Made by a program: the position numbers and the translations under genes. A stretch of 64,000 bases of DNA. It comes from an uncultured Pelagibacteraceae bacterium. Lineage in GTDB: Bacteria; Pseudomonadota; Alphaproteobacteria; Pelagibacterales; Pelagibacteraceae. Of the stretch, positions 1 to 8,178 are shown piece after piece (position 1 is the first letter of the stretch; every line of letters starts with the position of its first letter). The DNA lies in contig CACFTX010000002.1 in NCBI GenBank assembly GCA_902569405.1, positions 88,803 through 152,802 of the forward strand, in the 5' to 3' direction. The notes under the pieces are model-generated. The model did not search any database. It had not been told where the DNA came from and was given only the letters and a program-made list of their open reading frames with translations.

Positions 1-321
1 AAACAGATAATTCAAAATACTATAAATTCTTTAAAAAATAAAAAAAATCAATCTCAGCCAACTAAAATTAAAACTGGAGGAAGTACTTTTAAAAACCCTA
101 TCAATCAAACTAAAGAAAAAGTATGGGAATTAATTAAAAAATCAGTTCCTTTAGATACTAAATTTGGCCATGCTGAAATTTCTCAAAAGCACTGTAATTT
201 TTTTGTTAATAGAAATAATGCTACCTTCAAAGATATGAAAAATTTAATAGATTTTGTTAAGCAAACCGTTAAATCTAAAACTGGAATTGATATAGAAACA
301 GAGATCGAGATAATTAAATGA
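1..321 (+). CDS. murB: MurB, UDP-N-acetylenolpyruvoylglucosamine reductase (3' end only)
   Basis: Frame 1 is open from the first base to a TGA that overlaps the ddl ATG, so this is the C-terminal ~106 residues of a gene starting before the window. The visible part carries the GGSTFKNP motif, whose serine is the proton donor of MurB, and a SQKHCNFFVN-NAT segment typical of the MurB C-terminal domain. It ends in an acidic stretch (ETEIEIIK) corresponding to the region with the second catalytic glutamate. MurB reduces UDP-GlcNAc-enolpyruvate to UDP-MurNAc in the cytoplasm with FAD and NADPH. The 4-base ATGA overlap with ddl indicates translational coupling in a dcw-type cluster. Confidence 0.93.
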   Translation, partial: KQIIQNTINSLKNKKNQSQPTKIKTGGSTFKNPINQTKEKVWELIKKSVPLDTKFGHAEISQKHCNFFVNRNNATFKDMKNLIDFVKQTVKSKTGIDIETEIEIIK

Positions 322-1235
322 AAAAAAAAGTTATAATTTTGGGTGGTGGGATTTCCAAAGAACGACTTATAAGTTTAGAGACAGCTAAAAGTGTTTACAA
401 AGAGCTTAAAAAAAATAAGAATTATAAATCAATTATTACAGAACCAGATAGTAGTTTTTTAAAAAAAATAAAATCTTTTAAACCAGATATAATATTTAAT
501 GCTCTTCATGGTCAGTTTGGTGAAGATGGTTACATCCAAACAATCCTTGAGTCTCAGAAAATTAACTATACTCATTCAGGCGTTCTTGCTTCGGCGATAG
601 CTATGGATAAAGAAATATCTAAAAAGATTTTTTTGAATAATAAAATTTTAACACCAAAATATATTAAGTATGATTTTAATAAAAAAAATAAAAAAATTAT
701 TTCATTAATTGAAAAAAAATTGAAATTTCCTGTGGTAATTAAACCAATAAACGAAGGATCAAGTGTAAATGTTTATATTTGTACAAAAAAAAATTTAATT
801 AAAAATCTTAAAAAATTATCAATGTATAATGAAATTTTAATTGAAGAATTTATTTCTGGTAGAGAAATTCAAGTAGCAATTATGGGAAACGTTAAATTAG
901 GTGCTATTGAACTAAAACCCAGAAGAAAATTTTATGACTATAAAGCAAAGTATAGCGTAAAAGCAAAAACAAAACATATAATCCCTGTTGATATAGAAAA
1001 AAGGAAAATGGAAGAAGTAATGAATATAGCACTTAAGGCACATAAATTAATTGGTTGCAAAGGCGTTACAAGGTCAGATTTTAAATTTTATAAAAATAAG
1101 TTTTATTTATTAGAGATAAATACACAACCAGGAATGACTAAACTTTCCTTAGTACCTGAAATTGCAAACTATAAAGGAATAAATTTTGCAAATTTAATTA
1201 AATGGATTTTAAAAGATGCATCAAAAAATAGATAA
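318..1235 (+). CDS. ddl: D-alanine--D-alanine ligase
   Basis: An ATP-grasp ligase that makes the D-Ala-D-Ala dipeptide for peptidoglycan precursors. The 305-residue length fits DdlB. Visible family features are an N-terminal GGGISKERLISLE substrate loop (about residues 9-21), LHGQFGEDG (about 63-71), EGSSVNVY (about 145) and the C-terminal metal-binding EINTQPGMTKLS (about 265). The start is set by the ATGA overlap with murB. Its 3' end overlaps ftsQ by 20 bases, as in compact division clusters. Lysine and asparagine are very frequent, in line with the AT-rich genome. No anomaly is seen. Confidence 0.95.
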   Translation: MKKKVIILGGGISKERLISLETAKSVYKELKKNKNYKSIITEPDSSFLKKIKSFKPDIIFNALHGQFGEDGYIQTILESQKINYTHSGVLASAIAMDKEISKKIFLNNKILTPKYIKYDFNKKNKKIISLIEKKLKFPVVIKPINEGSSVNVYICTKKNLIKNLKKLSMYNEILIEEFISGREIQVAIMGNVKLGAIELKPRRKFYDYKAKYSVKAKTKHIIPVDIEKRKMEEVMNIALKAHKLIGCKGVTRSDFKFYKNKFYLLEINTQPGMTKLSLVPEIANYKGINFANLIKWILKDASKNR

Positions 1236-1902
1236 AAAAAATAAAATATACATATATTTATTTATCTTTTTTTTGCTAAGTACTATCAATAATCAAAAAA
1301 TAGTTAATTCAAAATTTTTTAAATTTAATGTCAATCAAATAGAAGTTTCAGGTCTTTCAGAAAAAAATAACTTACTTATTTCAAATGAAATAAAAAAAAT
1401 ATTTTTAGGAAATATTTTTTTAATCAAAAAAGAATTTTTATTAGAAATTTTAAAAAAAAATAATTTGATAAATTCATTTGAAATAAAAAAAATATATCCA
1501 GATAAAATAGAAATTAAAATAGAAAAAACAGAGTTTTTAGGAATAACAAACATCGATGGAAATTTTTTTTTTATAGGATCTAATGGAAAATTAATTAATC
1601 ATAGAGATACAAAAAAAATTTTACCATATGTATTTGGAAAAATTAATATTAATAATTTTATTCAATTTGTAAAAATTATTCATCAGTCAAAATTTAATTA
1701 TAATCAAATTAAAGAAATTTATTTCTTTCCATCCGGAAGATGGGATATAAAAACCAAAGATAATCAATTGATTAAGTTGCCAATAGAAAATCTAAGATTT
1801 AAATTAGATTCAATAAGTAAGATTAATAACATTGAAAAATTTAAAAATGCAAAAATAATTGATCTGAGGTTTGCTAACAAAATCATTACAACAAATGAGT
1901 GA
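1216..1902 (+). CDS. ftsQ: Cell division protein FtsQ
   Basis: FtsQ is a bitopic inner-membrane divisome scaffold. This 228-residue protein has a short cytoplasmic N-terminus, a membrane segment at about residues 11-24 (IYLFIFFLLSTI), and then a POTRA-like start (FNVNQIEVSGLSEKNN) followed by the hallmark KKIYPDKIEIKIEKTE and the IDGNFFFIGSNGKLI beta-hairpin. It lies between ddl and an ftsA-like gene, the standard order. It starts inside the end of ddl and ends in an ATGAGTGA overlap with the next gene. It is rather short and very lysine-rich, but all expected parts can be traced. Confidence 0.88.
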   Translation: MHQKIDKKNKIYIYLFIFFLLSTINNQKIVNSKFFKFNVNQIEVSGLSEKNNLLISNEIKKIFLGNIFLIKKEFLLEILKKNNLINSFEIKKIYPDKIEIKIEKTEFLGITNIDGNFFFIGSNGKLINHRDTKKILPYVFGKININNFIQFVKIIHQSKFNYNQIKEIYFFPSGRWDIKTKDNQLIKLPIENLRFKLDSISKINNIEKFKNAKIIDLRFANKIITTNE

Positions 1903-2605
1903 AAAAGAAATCGATGTTTATTTTAGTTTAAATAAAAAAGAATTAAGCGTTGGTGTTTTTAAAAAATTAGATCATAGTTTAATTTTTTTCAATGTAGAAA
2001 ATATCAATACTGTTTCTTTAAATGAAGATACCAATTTTGAAATATTAGAAAAACCCATAGAAAAAAATATTAGAATAATAGAAAAGAATATAGATTCATT
2101 TATAACCAATATTTTTTTAATGATAGATACAAATGAAACAATATCTATTTATATTTCTTTAATGAAAAAACTTGATAATAAAAAGATCCAACAAAAGGAT
2201 ATTAAATATCTTATACAAGATGCCAAACTTCAAATTCTTAAAGCACATTCTGATAAGGATATTTTACACATACTTGTAAACAAATATGTTGTTAATGATT
2301 TAGATTATGATTTTGTACCTTTGGATATTAACTGTAATAAAATTTCTATAGATATTCAATTTATTTGCCTTACTAAAAATTTAACCAAAAAAATAGAAAC
2401 TTTGTTTAATAATTTTCAAATTTCAGTTGATAGAATGATCTGCTCAAATTATGCAAAATCTTTCGTGAGTAACGAGAATCAAGGTAATATTTGTCAAATT
2501 GGGTATAATTTAAATAGAGGTCTTAATAAACAAGAAGTTTTAATAGTTCCTAAAAAAATTGAAAAAAGCGGTTTTTTTGAGAAACTTTTTCACTTTTTTA
2601 AATAA
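1895..2605 (+). CDS. ftsA: Truncated FtsA-like protein (mini-FtsA, no ATPase domain 2)
   Basis: Position after ftsQ and sequence indicate FtsA, the actin-like membrane tether of the Z-ring, but the protein is only 236 residues where FtsA is normally around 400 or more. I place the start at the ATG at 1895 overlapping the ftsQ stop, not the upstream TTG of the ORF track. The middle (HILVNKYVVNDLDYDF through FQISVDRMICSNYAKS) matches the FtsA-specific SHS2/1C subdomain. The expected DIGGGT phosphate loop and subdomains 2A/2B are absent. The protein instead runs into a short tail ending KSGFFEKLFHFFK, which looks like the amphipathic membrane-targeting helix of FtsA. Only 65 bases separate it from lpxC, so there is no room for a lost second half or for ftsZ. 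Confidence 0.7.
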   Translation: MSEKEIDVYFSLNKKELSVGVFKKLDHSLIFFNVENINTVSLNEDTNFEILEKPIEKNIRIIEKNIDSFITNIFLMIDTNETISIYISLMKKLDNKKIQQKDIKYLIQDAKLQILKAHSDKDILHILVNKYVVNDLDYDFVPLDINCNKISIDIQFICLTKNLTKKIETLFNNFQISVDRMICSNYAKSFVSNENQGNICQIGYNLNRGLNKQEVLIVPKKIEKSGFFEKLFHFFK

Positions 2606-2670
2606 AATTGTATTTTCTTGTAACATTTGTTGTTTTTTAATTTTTTTATTAAACTTTTATAAGTTTTTTC

Positions 2671-3591
2671 ATGTCAGTTTTAAATCAAAAAACAATCAAA
2701 AGACCAATTATCTTTGATGGTGTTGCCTTGCATTCTGGAAAAATGGCACACATGGAAATTAAACCTGCCCAACCAAATACTGGTGTAGTTTTTAAAAGAA
2801 CTGATTTAAAAAATAATAATATAGTAATTCCTGGAATTTTTAATGTTAGTAGTGCAGTTTTTTGTACAACAATTTCAAATGATTATGGTGTAAAAATTTC
2901 AACAATTGAACATCTAATGGGTGCATTTTCTGGAATGGGAATTGACAATGCTATAGTGGAAATAGATGGAGATGAACTTCCTATTATGGATGGTTCTGCC
3001 AAACTTTATGTTGATGAAATAAGTCGTTCTGGAATTGACATCAGCAATTCACCAATAAAAGTTGTTAAGATAGAAAAAAAAATAACCTTAAAAGATGAAA
3101 AAAAAACTATTTCTATAGAACCAAGTAAGTTAAGTTTAGATATAGATTTTGAAATTAAATATAAAAACTCTTTGATTGGAAATCAAAGAAATTTTATAAA
3201 AGTTTATGAAGATGACCTTACCGACATATTTAATTCAAGAACTTTTTGTTTATATGAAGATATAGATAAGTTAAAACAAATAAATTTAGCTAAAGGTGGT
3301 TCCTTAGAAAATGCTATTGTTGTTCAAAATGAAAAAGTTCTAAATAAAAATGGTTTAAGAAATAAACTAGAATTTGTAAATCATAAAATTCTTGATTGTA
3401 TTGGAGATTTATATTTGTCCGGTTATAAAATTATTGGAAAACTCATATGTTCACAAGGTGGTCATAAATTAACAAATCAATTATTAAGGAAAGTTTTTGA
3501 GAATAATTCAAATTTTTCAATTATAGAGGTTAAAGAAAGCAAAATTCCTCATTCGTTAATCAACAAAAGATATCTAAAATCAATAGCTTAA
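2671..3591 (+). CDS. lpxC: UDP-3-O-acyl-N-acetylglucosamine deacetylase LpxC
   Basis: LpxC catalyses the committed step of lipid A synthesis, a zinc-dependent deacetylation in the cytoplasm. The 306-residue protein shows the family's paired domains: VALHSGK near residue 20, the zinc-ligand motif TIEHLMGAFSGMGIDNA near residue 78, ELPIMDGSA, and the C-terminal NHKILDCIGDLYLSG with the second histidine and the aspartate ligand. This means the cell makes lipid A and has a lipopolysaccharide-type outer membrane. It follows the ftsA-like gene after a short T-rich spacer; ftsZ, which often lies here, is missing. Its own weak promoter in that spacer is possible. Confidence 0.95.
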   Translation: MSVLNQKTIKRPIIFDGVALHSGKMAHMEIKPAQPNTGVVFKRTDLKNNNIVIPGIFNVSSAVFCTTISNDYGVKISTIEHLMGAFSGMGIDNAIVEIDGDELPIMDGSAKLYVDEISRSGIDISNSPIKVVKIEKKITLKDEKKTISIEPSKLSLDIDFEIKYKNSLIGNQRNFIKVYEDDLTDIFNSRTFCLYEDIDKLKQINLAKGGSLENAIVVQNEKVLNKNGLRNKLEFVNHKILDCIGDLYLSGYKIIGKLICSQGGHKLTNQLLRKVFENNSNFSIIEVKESKIPHSLINKRYLKSIA

Positions 3592-3630
3592 AAGTTTAGA
3601 TTTTTATAGAAAATCTGTTAAAACTTTTTA

Positions 3631-4464
3631 ATGAGTAATTTAAAGAAACTTGTTTTTCTATTTATATTTTTTTTGTCTTCATGTTCAGGAAACCAGGAAA
3701 AAATTGATTCAGTAGTGCAAGAAGAAGATCTAGATCTTCAAATGATTTCTGCATACAAGCAAGGAATGAAAGCTTTAGAAAATGGAGACATTTATTATGC
3801 AGCAAAAAAATTTAATGAGGCAGAACTATTATACCCACAATCAGAGTGGGCTCCTAAATCTATTTTAATGGCTGCGTATGGTTATTATTCACAATCATAC
3901 TATCAAAGTGCAAGCGATGAACTTAATAGATTTATAAAAAAATATCCAAAAAATCCTAATTTAGATTATGCTTATTATCTTTTGGCGATGTGTCACTATG
4001 AAAGTATTGTTGACGAAAAAAAAGATTTAAAACCTTTGCTGCAAGCAAAGGAAAGTTTTAATTTAGTTATAAATAAATTTCCTCTTACTGATTTTGCGAT
4101 AGACGCTAAATATAAAATTAATTTAATAAATGATTTATTAGCAGCAAAAGAAATGTTTATAGCAAGGCACTATATTAAAAAAGAAAAATGGATAGCGGCA
4201 ATTAATAGGCTAAAAGTTATAGTTAATCAATACGATACAACTATATATATTGAGGAAGCTCTTCATAGATTAGTTGAAATTCACTATAGAATTGGACTTG
4301 TTTCTGAAGCAAAAAAATACGCTAATACTTTAGGTTATAACTATTTGTCAAGTCAGTGGTATAAAGAATCCTATAAAGTTTTTAATAAAAATTACAAAAT
4401 TGATAGAAAAACTTCAAAAAAGGAAAAGAAGAAGCTTAGAGATAGAATTAAATCTTTTTTTTAA
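3631..4464 (+). CDS. bamD: Outer membrane assembly lipoprotein BamD
   Basis: BamD is the essential lipoprotein of the BAM complex that inserts beta-barrel proteins into the outer membrane. The protein has a lipoprotein signal peptide with lipobox-like FLSSC (cysteine about residue 18). TPR-type helical repeats follow, recognisable as YKQGMKALENGDIYYAAKKFNEAE, YYSQSYYQSASDELNRFIKKYP and FNLVINKFPLTDFAIDAKYK, the classic BamD pattern of tetratricopeptides ending in P-x-S/D. It is 277 residues, near the usual length. It sits just downstream of lpxC, as is common in alphaproteobacteria, and 3 bases upstream of ligA. Confidence 0.93.
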   Translation: MSNLKKLVFLFIFFLSSCSGNQEKIDSVVQEEDLDLQMISAYKQGMKALENGDIYYAAKKFNEAELLYPQSEWAPKSILMAAYGYYSQSYYQSASDELNRFIKKYPKNPNLDYAYYLLAMCHYESIVDEKKDLKPLLQAKESFNLVINKFPLTDFAIDAKYKINLINDLLAAKEMFIARHYIKKEKWIAAINRLKVIVNQYDTTIYIEEALHRLVEIHYRIGLVSEAKKYANTLGYNYLSSQWYKESYKVFNKNYKIDRKTSKKEKKKLRDRIKSFF

Positions 4465-4467
4465 TAA

Positions 4468-6489
4468 ATGAGAATTTCAAAAATTGAGAAAGAATATTTA
4501 AAAAAAATTAAACTTTTTCAGAAGTATAATAGACACTACTATGATAAGAGCAATCCTCAGGTATCTGATAGTGAATTTGATTCTTTAAAAAAAGAAATAA
4601 TTGAACTTGAAAAAAAACATAAATTTTTAAAGTCTGAAAACTCTCCATCAAAATCAGTAGGTTTTACTCCATCAAAAAATTTTAAAAAAGTAAAGCACAG
4701 AATTCAAATGTTATCATTATCCAATGTTTTTAATGAAGAAGGTTTAAAAAATTTTGAAAAAAAAATACGTAATTTTTTAAGTTTAAAGGAAAATGTGGAA
4801 ATAGAATACAGTGCCGAACCAAAAATAGACGGTATTTCAGCTTCATTAACTTATAAAGATGGAAAATTTGTTCAAGGTTTATCAAGAGGCGATGGAAAAG
4901 AAGGTGAAGATATAACCGAAAACTTAAAAACTATTAAAGATATACCAAAAATTATTAATAAAGAAAAATTTCCAGTTGAAATCGATATAAGAGGAGAAGT
5001 TTTTATTGAGAACAGCGATTTTGAAAAAATAAATGAAAAGTTTGCTAACCCAAGAAATGCAGCATCTGGAAGTTTGAGGCAAAAGGATCCAGTTGCAACA
5101 AATAAAATCCCATTAAAATTTATTGCCTATACCTTTGGGTATGCAAAAGGAATGAATATAAAATCTCAATCTAATTTTTTAGAAAATTTAAAAAAGTGGG
5201 GCTTTAAAACGAATGAATATAACAAGAATATAAAAGGAATTAAAAATTTAATTCTCAATCATCAATACCTAGAAAAAAAAAGAAAAGAAATAAATTTTGA
5301 TATAGATGGTATTGTTTATAAAATAAATGATTTTGATTTACAAAAAAGACTTGGATATGTAACTAACGCACCAAGGTGGGCTGTTGCACATAAATTTTCT
5401 GCTAATAGTTCAATCTCAGAAATTATAAATATAGAAGTTCAAGTGGGCAGAACTGGAGCTTTAACACCCGTTGCTAAAATTAAACCAGTAAATATTGGGG
5501 GAGTTATTGTATCAAATGCAACTCTTCATAATGAAGATGAAATTGTTAGAAAGGATATACGAGTTGGTGATACTGTAACTGTTGAGAGAGCAGGCGATGT
5601 AATACCTCACGTAGTTTCTGTCGACTTAGTAAAAAGAAAAAAAAATTCTAAAAAATTTATTTTTCCGCTTAAGTGTCCTTCTTGTGGATCTACAACCGTG
5701 AAAGATTTCAATGAAATTACAAAAAAAGAAGATGCAGTAAGAAGATGTTCCAGTGAAGGTTTTGAGTGTGATCAAATTGCAAAGGAAAAAATCAAACATT
5801 TTGTTTCTAAAGAAGCTTTTAATATTGATGGACTTGGTAAAAAAATAGTTGAAAATTTTTGGAAACTTAAATTAGTAAAATTTCCACAGGATATTTTTAA
5901 ATTAGATTATGAAAAAATAAAAAATTTGGATGGATGGGGAAATTTATCAACTTCCAATTTAAAATATGCAATAGAAAGCAAAAAAAATATTCCATTAGAT
6001 AAGTTTATTTACTCTTTAGGTATACGACATATAGGACAAGAAAATGCAAAGCTTTTAGCAAGACATCTAAAAACAGCAAATAATTTTTTTAATCTATCAT
6101 TAAAAAAAGATATTGATGAACTTAAAAATATTGATGGAATTGGAGATACTCAAATTAAATCTATTATAAATTTTTTTTTAAATAAAACTAATCAGAAATT
6201 TTTACTTGAACTTAAAAAAACTTTAGAAATAAAAGACGCTATCCAATTAAGCCATTCTGGTTTGTTAAAAAATAAAACTTTCATGTTTACTGGTAAACTT
6301 GAAGACATGAGTAGAGCAGAAGCAAAATCAATTATAGAGGAAAACTCAGGAAAAATAATAAGCAATGTAAATAAAAAACTTGATTACTTAATAATTGGAG
6401 AAAAACCTACTACAAAAAAAATCAATTTAGCTAAAGAATTAAATATAAAAATAATAACTCAAAAAGAATGGTTAAAAATGTTAAATTAA
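4468..6489 (+). CDS. ligA: NAD-dependent DNA ligase LigA
   Basis: LigA seals nicks in replication and repair using NAD+. At 673 residues it is full length. Domains in order: N-terminal Ia region with YDKSNPQVSDSEFD; adenylation domain with the active-site lysine in EPKIDGISASLTY (about residue 119); OB fold (VQVGRTGALTPVAKIKPV); a four-cysteine zinc finger (CPSCG... then RRCSSEGFEC, about 403-430); HhH repeats (SLGIRHIGQENAKLLARHL); and a C-terminal BRCT domain (FTGKLEDMSRAEAKSII). It closes the lpxC-bamD-ligA run and converges on the aminopeptidase gene, overlapping its end by 9 bases. Confidence 0.97.
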   Translation: MRISKIEKEYLKKIKLFQKYNRHYYDKSNPQVSDSEFDSLKKEIIELEKKHKFLKSENSPSKSVGFTPSKNFKKVKHRIQMLSLSNVFNEEGLKNFEKKIRNFLSLKENVEIEYSAEPKIDGISASLTYKDGKFVQGLSRGDGKEGEDITENLKTIKDIPKIINKEKFPVEIDIRGEVFIENSDFEKINEKFANPRNAASGSLRQKDPVATNKIPLKFIAYTFGYAKGMNIKSQSNFLENLKKWGFKTNEYNKNIKGIKNLILNHQYLEKKRKEINFDIDGIVYKINDFDLQKRLGYVTNAPRWAVAHKFSANSSISEIINIEVQVGRTGALTPVAKIKPVNIGGVIVSNATLHNEDEIVRKDIRVGDTVTVERAGDVIPHVVSVDLVKRKKNSKKFIFPLKCPSCGSTTVKDFNEITKKEDAVRRCSSEGFECDQIAKEKIKHFVSKEAFNIDGLGKKIVENFWKLKLVKFPQDIFKLDYEKIKNLDGWGNLSTSNLKYAIESKKNIPLDKFIYSLGIRHIGQENAKLLARHLKTANNFFNLSLKKDIDELKNIDGIGDTQIKSIINFFLNKTNQKFLLELKKTLEIKDAIQLSHSGLLKNKTFMFTGKLEDMSRAEAKSIIEENSGKIISNVNKKLDYLIIGEKPTTKKINLAKELNIKIITQKEWLKMLN

Positions 6490-8178
6490 GTTTGCCAACC
6501 ATTTTTTTTCTTCTTTATTTAAAAACTTAGATATTTTTGCATAAACGTTTAAATGATATTTGAATAAATATTCCTTTTCTTTCTTGTTTAATAAATCAAA
6601 GTTTATTAGATCCTTTTCAATTGGAGCCAATGTAAGATTTTCAAAATTTAAATTTTTATTATTTTTTTTTACAAAAACTAAATTTTCAATTCTAATACCA
6701 AAATATCCTTTTTTATAATAACCTGGTTCATTACTTACAACCATTCCTTCTTCAAGTTTAACAGAATTATATTTTGAAATAGATTGTGGTCCTTCGTGAA
6801 CATTTAAAAAAAAACCAACTCCATGACCAGTGCCATGAGCATAATCTAAACCATCTTTTTTTAAAAACTGTCTAGCTCTTATATCTATTTGTTTACCTTT
6901 GCTTAATTTATTAATATTTGTAGTCGCTACTGCAATGTGGCCTTTTAAAACCTTTGTAAAAATATTTTTAATAGAATTTTTTTGCTGTGAAAAACATATT
7001 GTTCTAGTTACATCAGTTGTTCCAAATTTATATTGACCACCTGAGTCACATAAAAAAATATCTTTTTTTTTTATAACTTTGTTAGAATTTTTTGTGGCTC
7101 TGTAATGGACAATCGCACCATTAGATCCCGATCCAGCAATTGTATTAAAGCTTGGAAACAAATAGTTTTTATTGATTTTTCTAAATTTTTCCAATTTTTT
7201 TTCAGCATCAATTTCGGTTATTTTTTTTTTATTTTTATATTTAATCCAAAAAATAAATTTTGTTAAAGCTGCACCATCTTCAATATGTGCATTAATCATA
7301 TTTTTTATTTCTGCAGGACTTTTTATTGATTTTAGTTTATAGCAAGGATCATTTTTAAGAACTATATTAAATTTTGATTTGATAATATTTTCATTTTTTA
7401 TTGAGCAGGTTAATGAATCAATTATAAATTTTTTACCTTTAAGATCATTTACAAATATTTCAAAGTTATCTGGTTTAATTATTTTATAATTATTAAGTTT
7501 TTTTTCTTTTATAATTGTTGAAACCTTTTTTTTATTTACGAATAAAAAAATCCAATTTTTTTTGCTGATTATCATTCTACAATTAGGAATAGGACTGTTT
7601 GGGTTATCATGACCCCTGATGTTAAGTAACCATGCTACATTTTCTGGGGCGCTAATAAATATATAATCTGCTTTATAGATTTTCATTTTTTTTATAATTT
7701 TTTTAATTTTTGAAATATGACTTTCACCGGTAATTTTTTTATTTAGAGAAAAGAAAGGTTTAGAAGTAATAATTTTTTTTTTATAAATTTCATCTATTAA
7801 ATTTTTTGATATTGGTTTTAAAGTTGATGTATTATTAAAATATATTTTTAATTGTTTTTCTGTAAATAATGTTGGATCAAAACCTATATTAAGATTTTTT
7901 ATAATTTTATAAGGAAGAAACCTATGAATTTCTATTATCTTAAAATTTTTACCAGACTGTTTTTTTGCTTGAATTGTGTACCTTCCATCTACGAATAAAA
8001 AATTTTTATCTTTTAAAATGATTGCTAATCCAGCTGAACCGTCAAAATTCGAGATGGTTTTTAGCCTGTCTCGACTTGAATATTCACCAAAAAATTCATC
8101 ATTTTTTGGAATTATATATCCATCAATTTTATTGATAATAAATTTTTTTCTTAATAACTTAATTCTTTCACTGATCAT
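6481..8178 (-). CDS. pepP: Xaa-Pro aminopeptidase, M24B family
   Basis: A metalloaminopeptidase that removes an N-terminal residue preceding proline. The protein has two N-terminal creatinase-like domains and a C-terminal pita-bread catalytic domain. Metal ligands are visible in LCDSGGQYKFGTTDVTRT (two Asp), GTGHGVGFFLNVHEGPQ (His) and SNEPGYYKKGYFGIRIENL (two Glu). I choose the ATG at 8178 (MISERIKLLRKKF), which overlaps the uvrD stop as ATGA, over the TTG at 8205; this gives 565 residues, matching the three-domain AMPP1-type enzymes. It is co-transcribed with uvrD. The symbol is by family; substrate specificity cannot be read from sequence. Confidence 0.9.
   Translation of the reverse strand: MISERIKLLRKKFIINKIDGYIIPKNDEFFGEYSSRDRLKTISNFDGSAGLAIILKDKNFLFVDGRYTIQAKKQSGKNFKIIEIHRFLPYKIIKNLNIGFDPTLFTEKQLKIYFNNTSTLKPISKNLIDEIYKKKIITSKPFFSLNKKITGESHISKIKKIIKKMKIYKADYIFISAPENVAWLLNIRGHDNPNSPIPNCRMIISKKNWIFLFVNKKKVSTIIKEKKLNNYKIIKPDNFEIFVNDLKGKKFIIDSLTCSIKNENIIKSKFNIVLKNDPCYKLKSIKSPAEIKNMINAHIEDGAALTKFIFWIKYKNKKKITEIDAEKKLEKFRKINKNYLFPSFNTIAGSGSNGAIVHYRATKNSNKVIKKKDIFLCDSGGQYKFGTTDVTRTICFSQQKNSIKNIFTKVLKGHIAVATTNINKLSKGKQIDIRARQFLKKDGLDYAHGTGHGVGFFLNVHEGPQSISKYNSVKLEEGMVVSNEPGYYKKGYFGIRIENLVFVKKNNKNLNFENLTLAPIEKDLINFDLLNKKEKEYLFKYHLNVYAKISKFLNKEEKKWLANLI

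Noticed and set aside
1871-2605. Frameshift or assembly error explaining the short ftsA
   Set aside because: No other frame downstream encodes the missing ATPase half, and only 65 bases remain before lpxC.
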